From Anderseniella sp963700735 (GTDB lineage Bacteria; Pseudomonadota; Alphaproteobacteria; Rhizobiales; Aestuariivirgaceae): DNA of 64,000 nucleotides. Shown here one piece after another: positions 25,642 through 34,298 of this stretch. The position numbers were made by a program, and so were the translations under genes. Position 1 is the first letter of the stretch, and each line of letters opens with the position of its first letter. Location of the stretch: positions 140,132-204,131 of the forward strand of contig CAVOYR010000003.1 in NCBI GenBank assembly GCA_963700735.1. The letters run 5' to 3'. Below the pieces are notes generated by a model that did not search any database, was not told where the DNA came from, and worked only from the letters and a program-made list of their open reading frames with translations.

Positions 25642-26274
25642 ATGAGCAACAACGTTACCGTGATCGATCACCCCCTTGTGTTGCACAAGCTGAGCCTGAT
25701 GCGCGACAAGGAAACCCCTTCGGCGGTGTTCCGCAAGTTGCTCAACGAAATCTCGCTGCTGCTGGCCTACGAAGTGCTTCACGACCTGCCGGTCGAGACC
25801 CGCAGGATCGAGACACCGATCACGGAAATGGACGCGCCGTTCCTGTCGGGCAAGAAGCTTTGTTTCGTATCGATACTTCGAGCCGGCAACGGCTTGCTGT
25901 CGGGCATGATGGACCTGGTACCGTCGGCACGTGTCGGCCACATCGGCCTGTATCGCGATCCGTCAACGCTTGCGGCGGTGGAATACTATCTGAAACTGCC
26001 CGAAGACATCGAGCACCGCCCGGTCGTGCTGGTGGATCCGATGCTGGCGACCGGCAACTCGGTGTCGGCTGCCATCGACCGGCTGAAGCAGGCCGGTGCG
26101 AAGGACATCCGCTTCGTGTGCCTGCTGTCTGCCCCGGAAGGTATCCGGCACCTGCAGGAAGCGCATCCGGACGTGAAGGTGTTCACCGCCGCGATCGACA
26201 GTCACCTGGACGACCACGGGTACATCGTGCCGGGCCTGGGAGACGCGGGCGACCGCATGTTCGGCACGAAGTAG
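25642..26274 (+). CDS. upp: Uracil phosphoribosyltransferase
   Basis: A 210-residue enzyme making UMP from uracil and PRPP. The PRPP loop is VVLVDPMLATGNSVSAAID (near residues 127-145), and the uracil-binding C-terminal region is DDHGYIVPGLGDAGDRMFGT. Length and motifs fit Upp closely. AGGAAGG precedes the ATG at 25642. As the third gene of the URC1-URC4 set it would correspond to the URC6 step. The cluster ends here; AT-richer DNA with no clear gene follows. Confidence 0.95.
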   Translation: MSNNVTVIDHPLVLHKLSLMRDKETPSAVFRKLLNEISLLLAYEVLHDLPVETRRIETPITEMDAPFLSGKKLCFVSILRAGNGLLSGMMDLVPSARVGHIGLYRDPSTLAAVEYYLKLPEDIEHRPVVLVDPMLATGNSVSAAIDRLKQAGAKDIRFVCLLSAPEGIRHLQEAHPDVKVFTAAIDSHLDDHGYIVPGLGDAGDRMFGTK

Positions 26275-26811
26275 CCGGAGACGGGAAGTGGAGGTGGGTA
26301 CACCAGGCGATTTGCGACAAGGGGAGCTGCGGCATCGCTTCGCTGGTTTAGCCGTTTCAGAGGACGCAAGCATGGCAGTTGTTGCTGCACTTTCTGGTCA
26401 CGCCGATAAATCGTCAATGCAGGGCTTTATGGCTCGTCATAATCCGCTCTTAGCTACATTCAGAACGACAGCTGAAAACACGGCAGCTTTGTCGACATGA
26501 GCCAAAGTTGATGAGTAGGTGCCTATAGGGCAGCCTTGGGCTAGAAGCGACATCGACAACTTAGGGCGGGAAGCAGTCGTCCGATCATGTGCCCTTCTAT
26601 CGCCAAATACTAAGGAAGGAGACATTCGTTTGCTACTAAAGCCGCTTCTTTAAAAGAGGTCCGCAAATCGGCTCTTAGCCTGAAGAATTCAGTTTGCCTC
26701 ACGCAATTCCGTCCTGAATTCTGTTGCTACAGATGACGCTCGAGTTAGATGATGATTTATGGTACCTGTATTCTGAATTAATTGCTTCTGATAGCGTTAC
26801 AGAAAGTAGAA
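26275..26811. other. Gene-poor stretch after upp
   Basis: About 540 bases with falling GC and only short frames (for example 26288-26500 plus, 70 codons, and 26437-26625 minus, 62 codons) that resemble nothing I recognise. No hairpin with a T run stands out near the upp stop. Confidence 0.4.
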
Positions 26812-27285
26812 CTACATTTCGAGAGCTCTTGCCCTTCGCTCCAGCGAGTTTTCAGTCCATTCGTCCTCCAAAACATAAAAAATGTCGAATGACTTTTGGT
26901 CGGGTGGGATAGTTACCCATCCAACTTTCGATCGAGTGAAAATATGGGCATCAGGCTTGATAGCACTGGTATTATCCAATACTCCGACACGTACAAACCT
27001 GTAATTCGGCCTTCCTCCATAGTCGCTCCAAACTGCGGTCATGCAATTCGCGCATCGATAGATGTCATGCACTCTGCCTGTTTCTGAAGGGCCCGGGGTA
27101 ATAATCACCTGTCCTGATTGAAGTTCAATATTGTCGTTCTCTATAATGGTGTTCACGACAAAGGCACTCCCAGTCAACCGTTGACATTGTGAGCAGTGGC
27201 AGCAATGTGTAAACATGGGTTCGGCCAGCAGTCGAAAGCGAACTTGCCCACAAGCACATTTCCCGCTGTGAAATTCTGATGACAT
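26812..27285 (-). CDS. GFA-family (glutathione-dependent formaldehyde-activating/CENP-V domain) protein
   Basis: A 157-residue zinc-binding protein. Cysteines follow the GFA pattern: GKCACGQVRFRL, THCCHCSQCQRLTGSAF and YRCANCMTAVWSDYG. Despite the family name, most members have no proven formaldehyde role. Its base composition is clearly richer in A and T than the surrounding genes, and it lies alone in a gene-poor island, which suggests transfer from another genome. Start at 27285 fits the family N-terminus. Confidence 0.85.
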   Translation of the reverse strand: MSSEFHSGKCACGQVRFRLLAEPMFTHCCHCSQCQRLTGSAFVVNTIIENDNIELQSGQVIITPGPSETGRVHDIYRCANCMTAVWSDYGGRPNYRFVRVGVLDNTSAIKPDAHIFTRSKVGWVTIPPDQKSFDIFYVLEDEWTENSLERRARALEM

Positions 27286-27969
27286 ATTAAGAGCCTTCCA
27301 TTCTTAAACTAAGTCCAATGTTTATAACTATGGAGACGCAGCGAGGTGGATGCTACGTCGTATTTTTGATACTTTACATATTAAATTTAAAGGCGATACG
27401 CCATTATTTGAAACCATACATATATAACTTGCATGAGATACAACCAATTGTCCGCACCGTGATCATCCGGCAAATGATTCCCAGCAAAAAAGTTGAATGA
27501 CCACTCTGGAGAAGCTCGCCAAAACTGGTCGAGTTTCTGCTAAGGGCCGATAGCGTTGAAACGGTCGGTTTAGCGGCCGTACGGCGGAAACATTTGGCCA
27601 TACAGTGCGTGCAAAAATTTTTGGCCGAGGGGGTTCATAGATGATGGTTAGGTCTGCGGTCGGACCTCTGGCTAAGCCGGACGATGCATCAAAGGTGAAA
27701 GTGCCAACTCCTGCTGTCTCGACACAAAATTCAAACCTACCCAGATTGGGAGTTTTTCAACACAATCGACCCACTGCGGAGATTGCCAAAACATCTTATG
27801 GCTTTCGCCAACCACATGATACTGATGCCTTTAGGGCTGGCGAGCCAGTCATGCTTTTGTGAGACAATTTCAATGCAATGTTGCGGAACAGACAACAAGG
27901 CATCGGCAAAAGCTTGCCGATCCCCTGGCCCCATTGGGAAATCCTGCCAACCGCGCCGCTTCGGCTGTG
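27286..27969. other. AT-rich gene-poor stretch
   Basis: About 680 bases, notably AT-rich around 27,290-27,480. Short frames here (27318-27500, 27404-27601, 27641-27862) have no recognisable features. No tRNA or mobile-element end is evident by eye. It separates the plus-strand pyrimidine block from the end of the long minus-strand operon. Confidence 0.4.
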
Positions 27970-29541
27970 TCACCCAAGCGCGGCGATCACCCGGTCGGTG
28001 CTGGTGACAAGCGCCACGTTCTGCATGGCGTAGTCGATGCTCGCCCGGTGCCAGTCGGCATTCATAGTCGAACAGCCATCTTCCGGAATTATCATGACAT
28101 AGCCCTTGTCGGCGCCGGTGCGGGCTGTGTGTTCAATCGACATGTTGGTCCACGCGCCTGTCTCGACAAGGATATCGCGGCCTTCGGCCTTCAGGATGGT
28201 TTCAAGCGACGTGCCTTCCCACGCGCTCATCCGCATCTTCTCGATCACATGGTCGCCCGGTTGCGGCGTCAGTGCATCGACCGGGGCCGCGCCCCAGGTG
28301 CCTCTCACAAGTGCGGTCTCGTCCAGCACGCCTTCAAACAGCGGCGCGTTCAGGGTCAGGCCCGGAGCGCCCGGATGGACCAGAAAATGTACGTGTATCA
28401 CCGGAATGCCCAGTTCGCGGCAGCGTGCCGCGAGCTTCGCGACATTGGCGATGGCATTCTGGTCACGGCAGTGCTGCGGACTGCCCGAAGCGGCGAAGGC
28501 ACCACCTTCCATGACCACGTCGTTCTGCATGTCCTGGATGATCAAGGCGACGCGCGAGGCGTCAAGGCGAAGGGCGTCGCCATCCCCGGCCGGGCGCGAG
28601 GCTGACGATGACGCGGCACGGCGGTGTATTGCCCGCATGAACGGCTCGTTTCGCGGCCCGATCCTGACCGGCACCGAATAGACGCTGGTTGAGGCCGCAA
28701 CATAGAGCGTGCGCCAGTCGTCGCCGCCCCAATGCAGGTTTGCCGGCAGTTCAGGTATTGCGACCTTGCCGATCAGCTTTCCGGCGGGTGAGTAGACCCA
28801 CACGCCGCCAGGCGCAGTTACCCACACATTGCCATCCGAATCGCACTTCATCCCGTCCGGTACGCCGGGCTTCAGGCTGTCGCGGATGCCGCTGGCAAAT
28901 ACCCGGCCATTGGACAGCTTGCCGCCGTCCACGTCGAAGACGCGAATGTTCGCCTGCTCGGTGTCGTTGATGTAGAGCTTGGACTCGTCGGGGCAGAAAC
29001 AAAGCCCGTTCGGCATGGTGAAGAGATAGCGGTCCACCACCAGTTCCGGCTCGTTGCCCGGCTTGTGTCCCGGAGGCAGACGGAACACGCCCTGCCAGCC
29101 CAGCTCGCGCGGCCGTTCGACACCAAAGACAGGCATTCGCCCGTACCAGGGATCAGTGAACCAGACCGAGCCGTCGGACTTTACCACGATGTCGTTGGGC
29201 GAGTTCAGTTCGCGCCCCTCGAAATGGGAGGCCAGCACCTCGCGCCGTCCATCCGGGCTGAACCGTGACACGCTGGAGGTGGCATGTTCGCAGACCAGAA
29301 GGTTCAGGTCCGCATCGTAGGTCATGCCGTTGCCCTTGTTGGATGGACGCACGACCTCGCGAACGCCTGCCCTGTCGAGCCTGCGCCGTACATCGGCGGG
29401 CATGTCGGAGAACAGCAGGTAGTGTTCAACCGGGTGCCAGATGGGGCCTTCGGTGAAGGTGAAGCCCGACCCCGCCTGGCGGACGGGGGCGTGCTCGTCG
29501 ATCAGGTTGCGAAAGGCAGGGTCGAGAGCTTCATGTGCCAT
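27970..29541 (-). CDS. SMP-30/gluconolactonase domain fused to isochorismatase-like hydrolase domain
   Basis: A 523-residue two-domain enzyme. Residues 1 to about 295 are an SMP-30/gluconolactonase beta-propeller (EGPIWHPVEHYLLFSDM; GKGNGMTYDADLNLLVCEH; NDIVVKSDGSVWFTDPWYG), expected to hydrolyse lactones. Residues about 318-520 are an isochorismatase-like fold with the catalytic Asp in LIIQDMQND and Lys in VIEKMRMSAWEGT. The nucleophile Cys of amidase members is replaced by Ser at about residue 468 (TNMSIEHTAR where TN.C is usual). I chose the ATG at 29541. It ends the long operon, 10 bases after the MBL gene. Confidence 0.85.
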   Translation of the reverse strand: MAHEALDPAFRNLIDEHAPVRQAGSGFTFTEGPIWHPVEHYLLFSDMPADVRRRLDRAGVREVVRPSNKGNGMTYDADLNLLVCEHATSSVSRFSPDGRREVLASHFEGRELNSPNDIVVKSDGSVWFTDPWYGRMPVFGVERPRELGWQGVFRLPPGHKPGNEPELVVDRYLFTMPNGLCFCPDESKLYINDTEQANIRVFDVDGGKLSNGRVFASGIRDSLKPGVPDGMKCDSDGNVWVTAPGGVWVYSPAGKLIGKVAIPELPANLHWGGDDWRTLYVAASTSVYSVPVRIGPRNEPFMRAIHRRAASSSASRPAGDGDALRLDASRVALIIQDMQNDVVMEGGAFAASGSPQHCRDQNAIANVAKLAARCRELGIPVIHVHFLVHPGAPGLTLNAPLFEGVLDETALVRGTWGAAPVDALTPQPGDHVIEKMRMSAWEGTSLETILKAEGRDILVETGAWTNMSIEHTARTGADKGYVMIIPEDGCSTMNADWHRASIDYAMQNVALVTSTDRVIAALG

Positions 29542-29551
29542 GGTGCCGTCC

Positions 29552-30403
29552 TCAAGCCGGGAACCAGTCGCGGCGCGGCACCGACTGGGTGACCGGACCG
29601 GGTACGACCATGTCGAGCCGCCCGACGACCTGGCCATGTTCGACCTTGGCGGGCTTGTCGTGGATCGGTAGCAGGAACTTCGCGCCGGAATACATCAGCT
29701 TGCGGATTGCACCCTTCTCACCGCGCTTGGAGCCGCCATGGTTGCCGGTCACCTGGTATTCTTCCGGACCGAACGAGCGCATCGGGTTGATGATCTGGTC
29801 ATTGAAATCGTAGATCACGTCGCCGCAGATCGTTGCCCGGCCCTCCGCCGTATCTACATGGATGTTCATCGAGCCTTCAGTGTGGGCACCTGCCGCCTCG
29901 AGGAAGACCCCCGGGATCAGTTCCACGGCACCCGATATCTCCAGGTCTTCGAGGCGCAGTGCACCCGGATGATGCAGCCGTTCCACCAGGTGGATGATGT
30001 CCGGCTTGGGATATTGCGGGTGCATCAGGCCGGAGACCGAGTATTCCAGTTCGCGGCGGTTGATGACAACGGTTGTGTTCATCGAGAAATGATCGTCCTT
30101 GCCAGCATGATCAATGTGAAGATGCGTGTGGCACACGTAGCGGACATCGCCCGGCTTGACCCCGTGATTGGCAAGCTGGCGTTCGATCATGTTTTCGTGG
30201 AACTGGAGACCGCGCATCCCCAGTATCTCCATGATCGCGTTGTCCCGGTAGCCGGTATCGACGACGATCGGATACTTCCCGCCAAGGATCAGGAAGCCGT
30301 ACACCGGCACGCGCCGGACACGCCCGCAATCGCGGCCAAGCACCAGAAAGCTCGATTCGAGCTCGATATCACCATAGTCGAGTATCCTGATTTCCAGACT
30401 CAT
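29552..30403 (-). CDS. MBL-fold metallohydrolase, lactonase-like
   Basis: A 283-residue metallo-beta-lactamase-fold hydrolase. The metal motif HLHIDHAGKD lies at residues 94-103, with later ligands at AAGAHTEGSMNIHV and the Asp in TICGDVIYDF. The arrangement resembles N-acyl-homoserine lactonases and related lactone hydrolases. No signal peptide is seen, so it is cytoplasmic. It lies 16 bases after the amidohydrolase gene and 10 before the SMP-30 fusion, another lactone-type hydrolase, which suggests a lactone intermediate in the pathway. Confidence 0.85.
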   Translation of the reverse strand: MSLEIRILDYGDIELESSFLVLGRDCGRVRRVPVYGFLILGGKYPIVVDTGYRDNAIMEILGMRGLQFHENMIERQLANHGVKPGDVRYVCHTHLHIDHAGKDDHFSMNTTVVINRRELEYSVSGLMHPQYPKPDIIHLVERLHHPGALRLEDLEISGAVELIPGVFLEAAGAHTEGSMNIHVDTAEGRATICGDVIYDFNDQIINPMRSFGPEEYQVTGNHGGSKRGEKGAIRKLMYSGAKFLLPIHDKPAKVEHGQVVGRLDMVVPGPVTQSVPRRDWFPA

Positions 30404-30419
30404 CGGTTCGTCCTCCCTG

Positions 30420-31304
30420 TCACGTCAGCCGGTAGACACGCTCGGCCGTCTCGTTGAAAATTGCAGTCTGTTCGCTGGCGCTCAGGCCACCCGCCGCGGT
30501 GCGATGCGCCTCGATCAGCGCGGCATAGCTGGTCCACAGCTTCTCGATGGGAAAGTTCGATCCCCAGAGGCAGCGGTTGGCACCAAACATCGCGACGGTC
30601 TCGGTCGAAATCCAGTGGATCAGGCCGGCGTCGAGCCGGTGCTGGAACGTGCCGAAGCCGGACAACTTGGAAACAACGTTCGGACACCTTGCCAGCCCGG
30701 ACATCGCGCGGCGCCACCTGGCACGCCCTTCCTCGGAAACGTCCTCCAGCATCCCGGCGTGTTGCAGCACGAAGGTCACGTCCGGGCACGCCCCGGCCAG
30801 TTCCGCAGCCCCCGCCATCTGACCCTCGAAGACCTGAAGGTCGAACACGAGGCCGTACTCCGCCAGCCGCGCGACGTTGGCTTGAACCACCGGATCGCGG
30901 CAGAGATCGGGATGGGGCGCAAAGCGGTAAGTGGGGTTTTCGTGCCAGTGGAACTGCTGGCGGATGCCGCGCAGGTGCGGAAAGCGCATCAGCCGGTCGA
31001 GGGTGGGACGCACATCCGCAACGGTCATGTCGGCATAGGCCACCAGCGCGTGCGGCCAGCCAGTTTCGGCAATCAGTGTCTCAATCCAGGCGGCCTCTTC
31101 ACCTGCCCTGTCCGTGGGCCAGTTGGCCTGCACGTAGACCGATTTCGTGACCCCGGTTCCGGCAATGTCGCCGAGGTATTCCGGCATCAGGTAGTCCCGC
31201 CGGATTGCCTCGTAGGGACCGAAGATGCGCGGCTGCGTCGGCCCGCTCAGCCAGGGCAGGTCAGCCTGCCGCCAGACGTGGAAGTGCGCATCGACGATGG
31301 CCAT
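30420..31304 (-). CDS. Amidohydrolase (2-pyrone-dicarboxylate lactonase-like, COG3618 type)
   Basis: A 294-residue TIM-barrel hydrolase. It begins MAIVDAHFHVWR, the family's metal-binding DxHxH-type start, with later FVLQHAGMLE and CLWGSNFPIEKLW near the C-terminus. Relatives open pyrone or fucono-lactone rings, or decarboxylate ring acids. The ATG at 31304 overlaps the stop of the VWA gene (TGATG); the open frame continues upstream to 31730 but only as antisense-like sequence inside that gene. Confidence 0.82.
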   Translation of the reverse strand: MAIVDAHFHVWRQADLPWLSGPTQPRIFGPYEAIRRDYLMPEYLGDIAGTGVTKSVYVQANWPTDRAGEEAAWIETLIAETGWPHALVAYADMTVADVRPTLDRLMRFPHLRGIRQQFHWHENPTYRFAPHPDLCRDPVVQANVARLAEYGLVFDLQVFEGQMAGAAELAGACPDVTFVLQHAGMLEDVSEEGRARWRRAMSGLARCPNVVSKLSGFGTFQHRLDAGLIHWISTETVAMFGANRCLWGSNFPIEKLWTSYAALIEAHRTAAGGLSASEQTAIFNETAERVYRLT

Positions 31305-32398
31305 CAGCGCGCTCCTTTGCGGAAGTCGAGGATCTCGGACGCAATCGCGCGCGGCGTGCTGCCGTCGCCAAGTCTGTCGAGCAGCCGCATGATGGACTGC
31401 ATCGCACCTGTTTCGGGCCGGTAGGCCGGATCGGCGGCGAGGGGCGAAAGCCACAGCACAGACCAGGCCAGCGCCGACAACCGCTCCATCGACGCAACGA
31501 GCGCGTCCGGTCCACCACGTTCCAGCCCGTCGGAAATGATGACGACCAGCGCACCGCGTGCGTGCGAGGCAAAGCGCGGCACCGACAGGAACACCGCCAG
31601 CGCCTCGCCAAGCCGTGTGCCGCCGTCCCAGTCGGCGACCAGTCCGCCCGCCAGGGTCAACGCCTGCTCGCGGTTGCGGTGGTTGAGTGCGCGCGTGACG
31701 CGGGTCAGCCGGGTGCCGAGCGTGAAGCACTCGACCCGCTCGCCGCCCTGTTGCAATGCATGGGCCAGGCGAAGCGCGCCATCAGTGCCCGCTTTCATGC
31801 TGCCCGAGACGTCGATCAGCAGCAGCACGCGCCGCTCCCGCTTCTGCCTGCGGCGCGACGGCAGTTGCGTGATCTCGCCATCGCGGCGAAGCATCTGGCG
31901 AAAGGCGCGGCGGGCATCGGCCAGGCGTCCCCTGCCAGCCATCGTCCGCCGGGAAGCCCGGCGTGGCAGCTTGCCGGGAAGTGCCCGCGTGAAGGAGCGC
32001 AGGACCGTGTCTTCGTCTCCGGCCGATATGGCGCGCGCAAACAGCCGCTCTGCCGCCGTCGCCTCACCACCCGACGGGTCCTCGTCATCCGGCACGGGCA
32101 TGTCCTCGAAGCCGCCCGCGTCAAAGCTTTGCGGCAGTTCCTCCGGATCACCCAGTGCAGGCGCAGCGATCGCCCGCCCGAGAAACACCATGTCGAACAC
32201 GGCATCGAACATCTGTTGCCGGTCGGGCCCGGGGCCATAGACCGCGTGCGCGGCACGGCGGATATTGCCGATCCCACGTGGACCGAGCAGGCCAACCGCC
32301 TCGATCAGGGTCAGCGTCCGGTCAGGCGATGCGGGAAAGCCCGCCGCCCGCAGGGCCTGCGGAAAATCAAGGAACGGGGCGAGCGCGCGCGGGGTCAT
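31304..32398 (-). CDS. VWA-domain protein, CoxE-like
   Basis: A 364-residue protein. The C-terminal half is a von Willebrand A domain with the MIDAS motif LLLIDVSGSMKAG, and the N-terminal half is charged and helical. CoxE-type proteins partner with MoxR ATPases to insert or mature the metal cofactor of Mo-hydroxylases. Here it directly follows the MoxR gene (overlap of 4 bases) and the hydroxylase subunits, which supports that role. Confidence 0.88.
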   Translation of the reverse strand: MTPRALAPFLDFPQALRAAGFPASPDRTLTLIEAVGLLGPRGIGNIRRAAHAVYGPGPDRQQMFDAVFDMVFLGRAIAAPALGDPEELPQSFDAGGFEDMPVPDDEDPSGGEATAAERLFARAISAGDEDTVLRSFTRALPGKLPRRASRRTMAGRGRLADARRAFRQMLRRDGEITQLPSRRRQKRERRVLLLIDVSGSMKAGTDGALRLAHALQQGGERVECFTLGTRLTRVTRALNHRNREQALTLAGGLVADWDGGTRLGEALAVFLSVPRFASHARGALVVIISDGLERGGPDALVASMERLSALAWSVLWLSPLAADPAYRPETGAMQSIMRLLDRLGDGSTPRAIASEILDFRKGAR

Positions 32399-33276
32399 GC
32401 AGCGCTCTCCGCAAGGATCATGTCGAGGCGCGGTCCGATGTAATCGAGGTCGTCCTGATCCTTGAGCACGACCCCCACGGCGCGCGCGAAGGCTCGCGGC
32501 CAGGCATCACCCTGCCGGTTGAGAAGCGTTGCAGCCTCTGCCCATTCCACCGTTTCGGCAACGCCCGGCGGCTTCGCCAGCGGTTGCGCGCGCAGTGCCC
32601 CTACAGCAGCAACGACCCGGCGGGCGGTGTCCTCGGCAACAGTCGAGGCGCGCATCATGACGATCCGGGCTTCGAGGTCTGGATCGGGGTAGCCGATCCA
32701 GTGATAGATGCAGCGCCGGCGCAGCGCCTCATGCAGTTCCCGCGTCCGGTTGGAGGTCAGCACGACCACCGGCGGTTCCTCGGCCCGGACGGTGCCGCGC
32801 TCGGGGATCGACACTGTGAAGTCGGAAAGAAACTCCAGAAGGAACGCCTCGAACTCGTGATCCGCCCTGTCGATCTCGTCGATCAACAGCACCCGCTCGA
32901 GCGGTGCGTTCAGCACCTGGAGGATCGGGCGCGCGATCAGGAACTGATCGTCGTAGAGATTGACGTAGTCCTCGCCCGCCTGCCGGATGGCCAGCATCTG
33001 GCGGGGGAAGTTCCACTCATACATTGCCGCCGACGCATCGATGCCCTCGTAGCACTGAAGCCGCACCAGTTCGCGACCGAGAACCGAGGCCAGCGCCTTG
33101 GCCGCCTCTGTCTTGCCCACGCCCGGCGCACCTTCGAGCAGCAGGGGCTTGCCGAGCGCCAGCGCCAGATAGGCGGCAGTCGATATTCCGTCATCGGCGA
33201 TATACTGCGCATCGCCCAGAAGCCGTGCCAGCGGCTCCGGCCCGTCGATGCCCTGTATGCTGCGCCGGACAACCAT
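32395..33276 (-). CDS. MoxR-family AAA ATPase, CoxD-like
   Basis: A 293-residue AAA+ ATPase. Walker A GAPGVGKTEAAK is at residues 49-60, Walker B is RVLLIDEIDRADHEF, and sensor 1 is VVLTSNRTRELHEALRRR. Members next to CoxE and Mo-hydroxylase genes help load or sulfurate the molybdenum site. Start and stop codons overlap both neighbours (TGATG, ATGA), so it is translationally coupled to the catalytic subunit before it. Confidence 0.92.
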   Translation of the reverse strand: MVVRRSIQGIDGPEPLARLLGDAQYIADDGISTAAYLALALGKPLLLEGAPGVGKTEAAKALASVLGRELVRLQCYEGIDASAAMYEWNFPRQMLAIRQAGEDYVNLYDDQFLIARPILQVLNAPLERVLLIDEIDRADHEFEAFLLEFLSDFTVSIPERGTVRAEEPPVVVLTSNRTRELHEALRRRCIYHWIGYPDPDLEARIVMMRASTVAEDTARRVVAAVGALRAQPLAKPPGVAETVEWAEAATLLNRQGDAWPRAFARAVGVVLKDQDDLDYIGPRLDMILAESAA

Positions 33277-34298
33277 CAGAGCGCCTGTCTCGGCTTGGCA
33301 CCGCCAAGTGCCCGGATGCCGCGCAGGACCTTCTCCGGCGTCACCGGCAACTCGTCGATGCGCACGCCGACGGCGTCATAGACGGCGTTGACCACCGCCG
33401 GAAGAACCGGATTGGCACACATCTCTCCCGGCCCCTTGCCGCCATAGGGGCCATCCTCGGCAGGACGTTCGAGCATGCTGATGTGATGGGGTGCCAGGTC
33501 ACCGGGCCCTGGCATGATGTAGGTATTGAAATCCTCCGGCAAATGATCGCGCGCCGGGTAGTACGGCTCGGTGGTCTCCCATGCCGCGTGGCTCATGCCC
33601 ATCCAGGCGCCGCCACGAAGCTGTTGTTCCACCAGCCTCGGGTTCAACGCGCGGCCTACCTCGTATGCAGACTGCATGTCGGTGACGGTCACTTCGCCTG
33701 TCTCGTCATCCACTTCGACCGTCACCAGCATTGCGGCATGGGCAAAGGTCGTTACCGGCGACATCTCGCCCGTCTCGGGATCGACGTCGGACAAAGGCAC
33801 CAGGAAGATGCCCCGCCCGGCGATGGTACGCCCCTGCTTGAACTGCGCGGCCTGTGCAGCGGCCATCGTCGTGATCGACCGCGACGGCGCGCCCTTGACG
33901 TGGATGTTGCCCTTGCCGTCGGTCACGAGGTCGCCGGCATCGACTTCCAGTTCCTCAGCCGCGGCCTCCAGCATGACCTGGCGCGCTTCCTGCGAGGCGC
34001 GGATGACCGCGTTGCCCATGCGGTGAGTGCCCCGGCTCGCAAAGCTGCCCATGTCATGAGGCCCGGTGTCGCTGTCGGCGGTGTCGACATAGACGTCCTC
34101 GACCGGCACGCCGAGCGTTTCAGCCGCAATTTGCCGGGTAACCGATTTCATGCCCTGCCCCAGGTCGATGGCAGACAGCGCAACGGTGAACTTGCCATCG
34201 GGGTTGGAGTGGACGAGTGCCTGGCTGGGATCACCGCCGAGGTTCATGCCGATCGGGTAGTTGATGGTTGCGAAACCACGTCCCTTGTGAATGGCCAT
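33276..34298 (-). CDS. Mo-hydroxylase (xanthine dehydrogenase family) molybdopterin subunit, C-terminal half as a separate protein
   Basis: A 340-residue protein equal to the second molybdopterin-binding domain of CoxL/XdhB-type subunits. It shows IDLGQGMKSVTRQIAAETLG, GSFASRGTHRMGNAVIRASQ and the active-site Glu region YGGKGPGEMCANPVLPAVVNA. The gene begins where such subunits normally join their two halves. Start overlaps the stop of the N-terminal-half gene (TGATG). A split of this kind is known for nicotinate dehydrogenase (NdhL/NdhM), so this need not be a broken gene. Confidence 0.88.
   Translation of the reverse strand: MAIHKGRGFATINYPIGMNLGGDPSQALVHSNPDGKFTVALSAIDLGQGMKSVTRQIAAETLGVPVEDVYVDTADSDTGPHDMGSFASRGTHRMGNAVIRASQEARQVMLEAAAEELEVDAGDLVTDGKGNIHVKGAPSRSITTMAAAQAAQFKQGRTIAGRGIFLVPLSDVDPETGEMSPVTTFAHAAMLVTVEVDDETGEVTVTDMQSAYEVGRALNPRLVEQQLRGGAWMGMSHAAWETTEPYYPARDHLPEDFNTYIMPGPGDLAPHHISMLERPAEDGPYGGKGPGEMCANPVLPAVVNAVYDAVGVRIDELPVTPEKVLRGIRALGGAKPRQAL

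Noticed and set aside
30420..31730. Amidohydrolase with a long N-terminal extension
   Set aside because: The extra 142 residues are a shadow of the CoxE-like gene; the family start MAIVDAHFH is at 31304 and overlaps the upstream stop codon.
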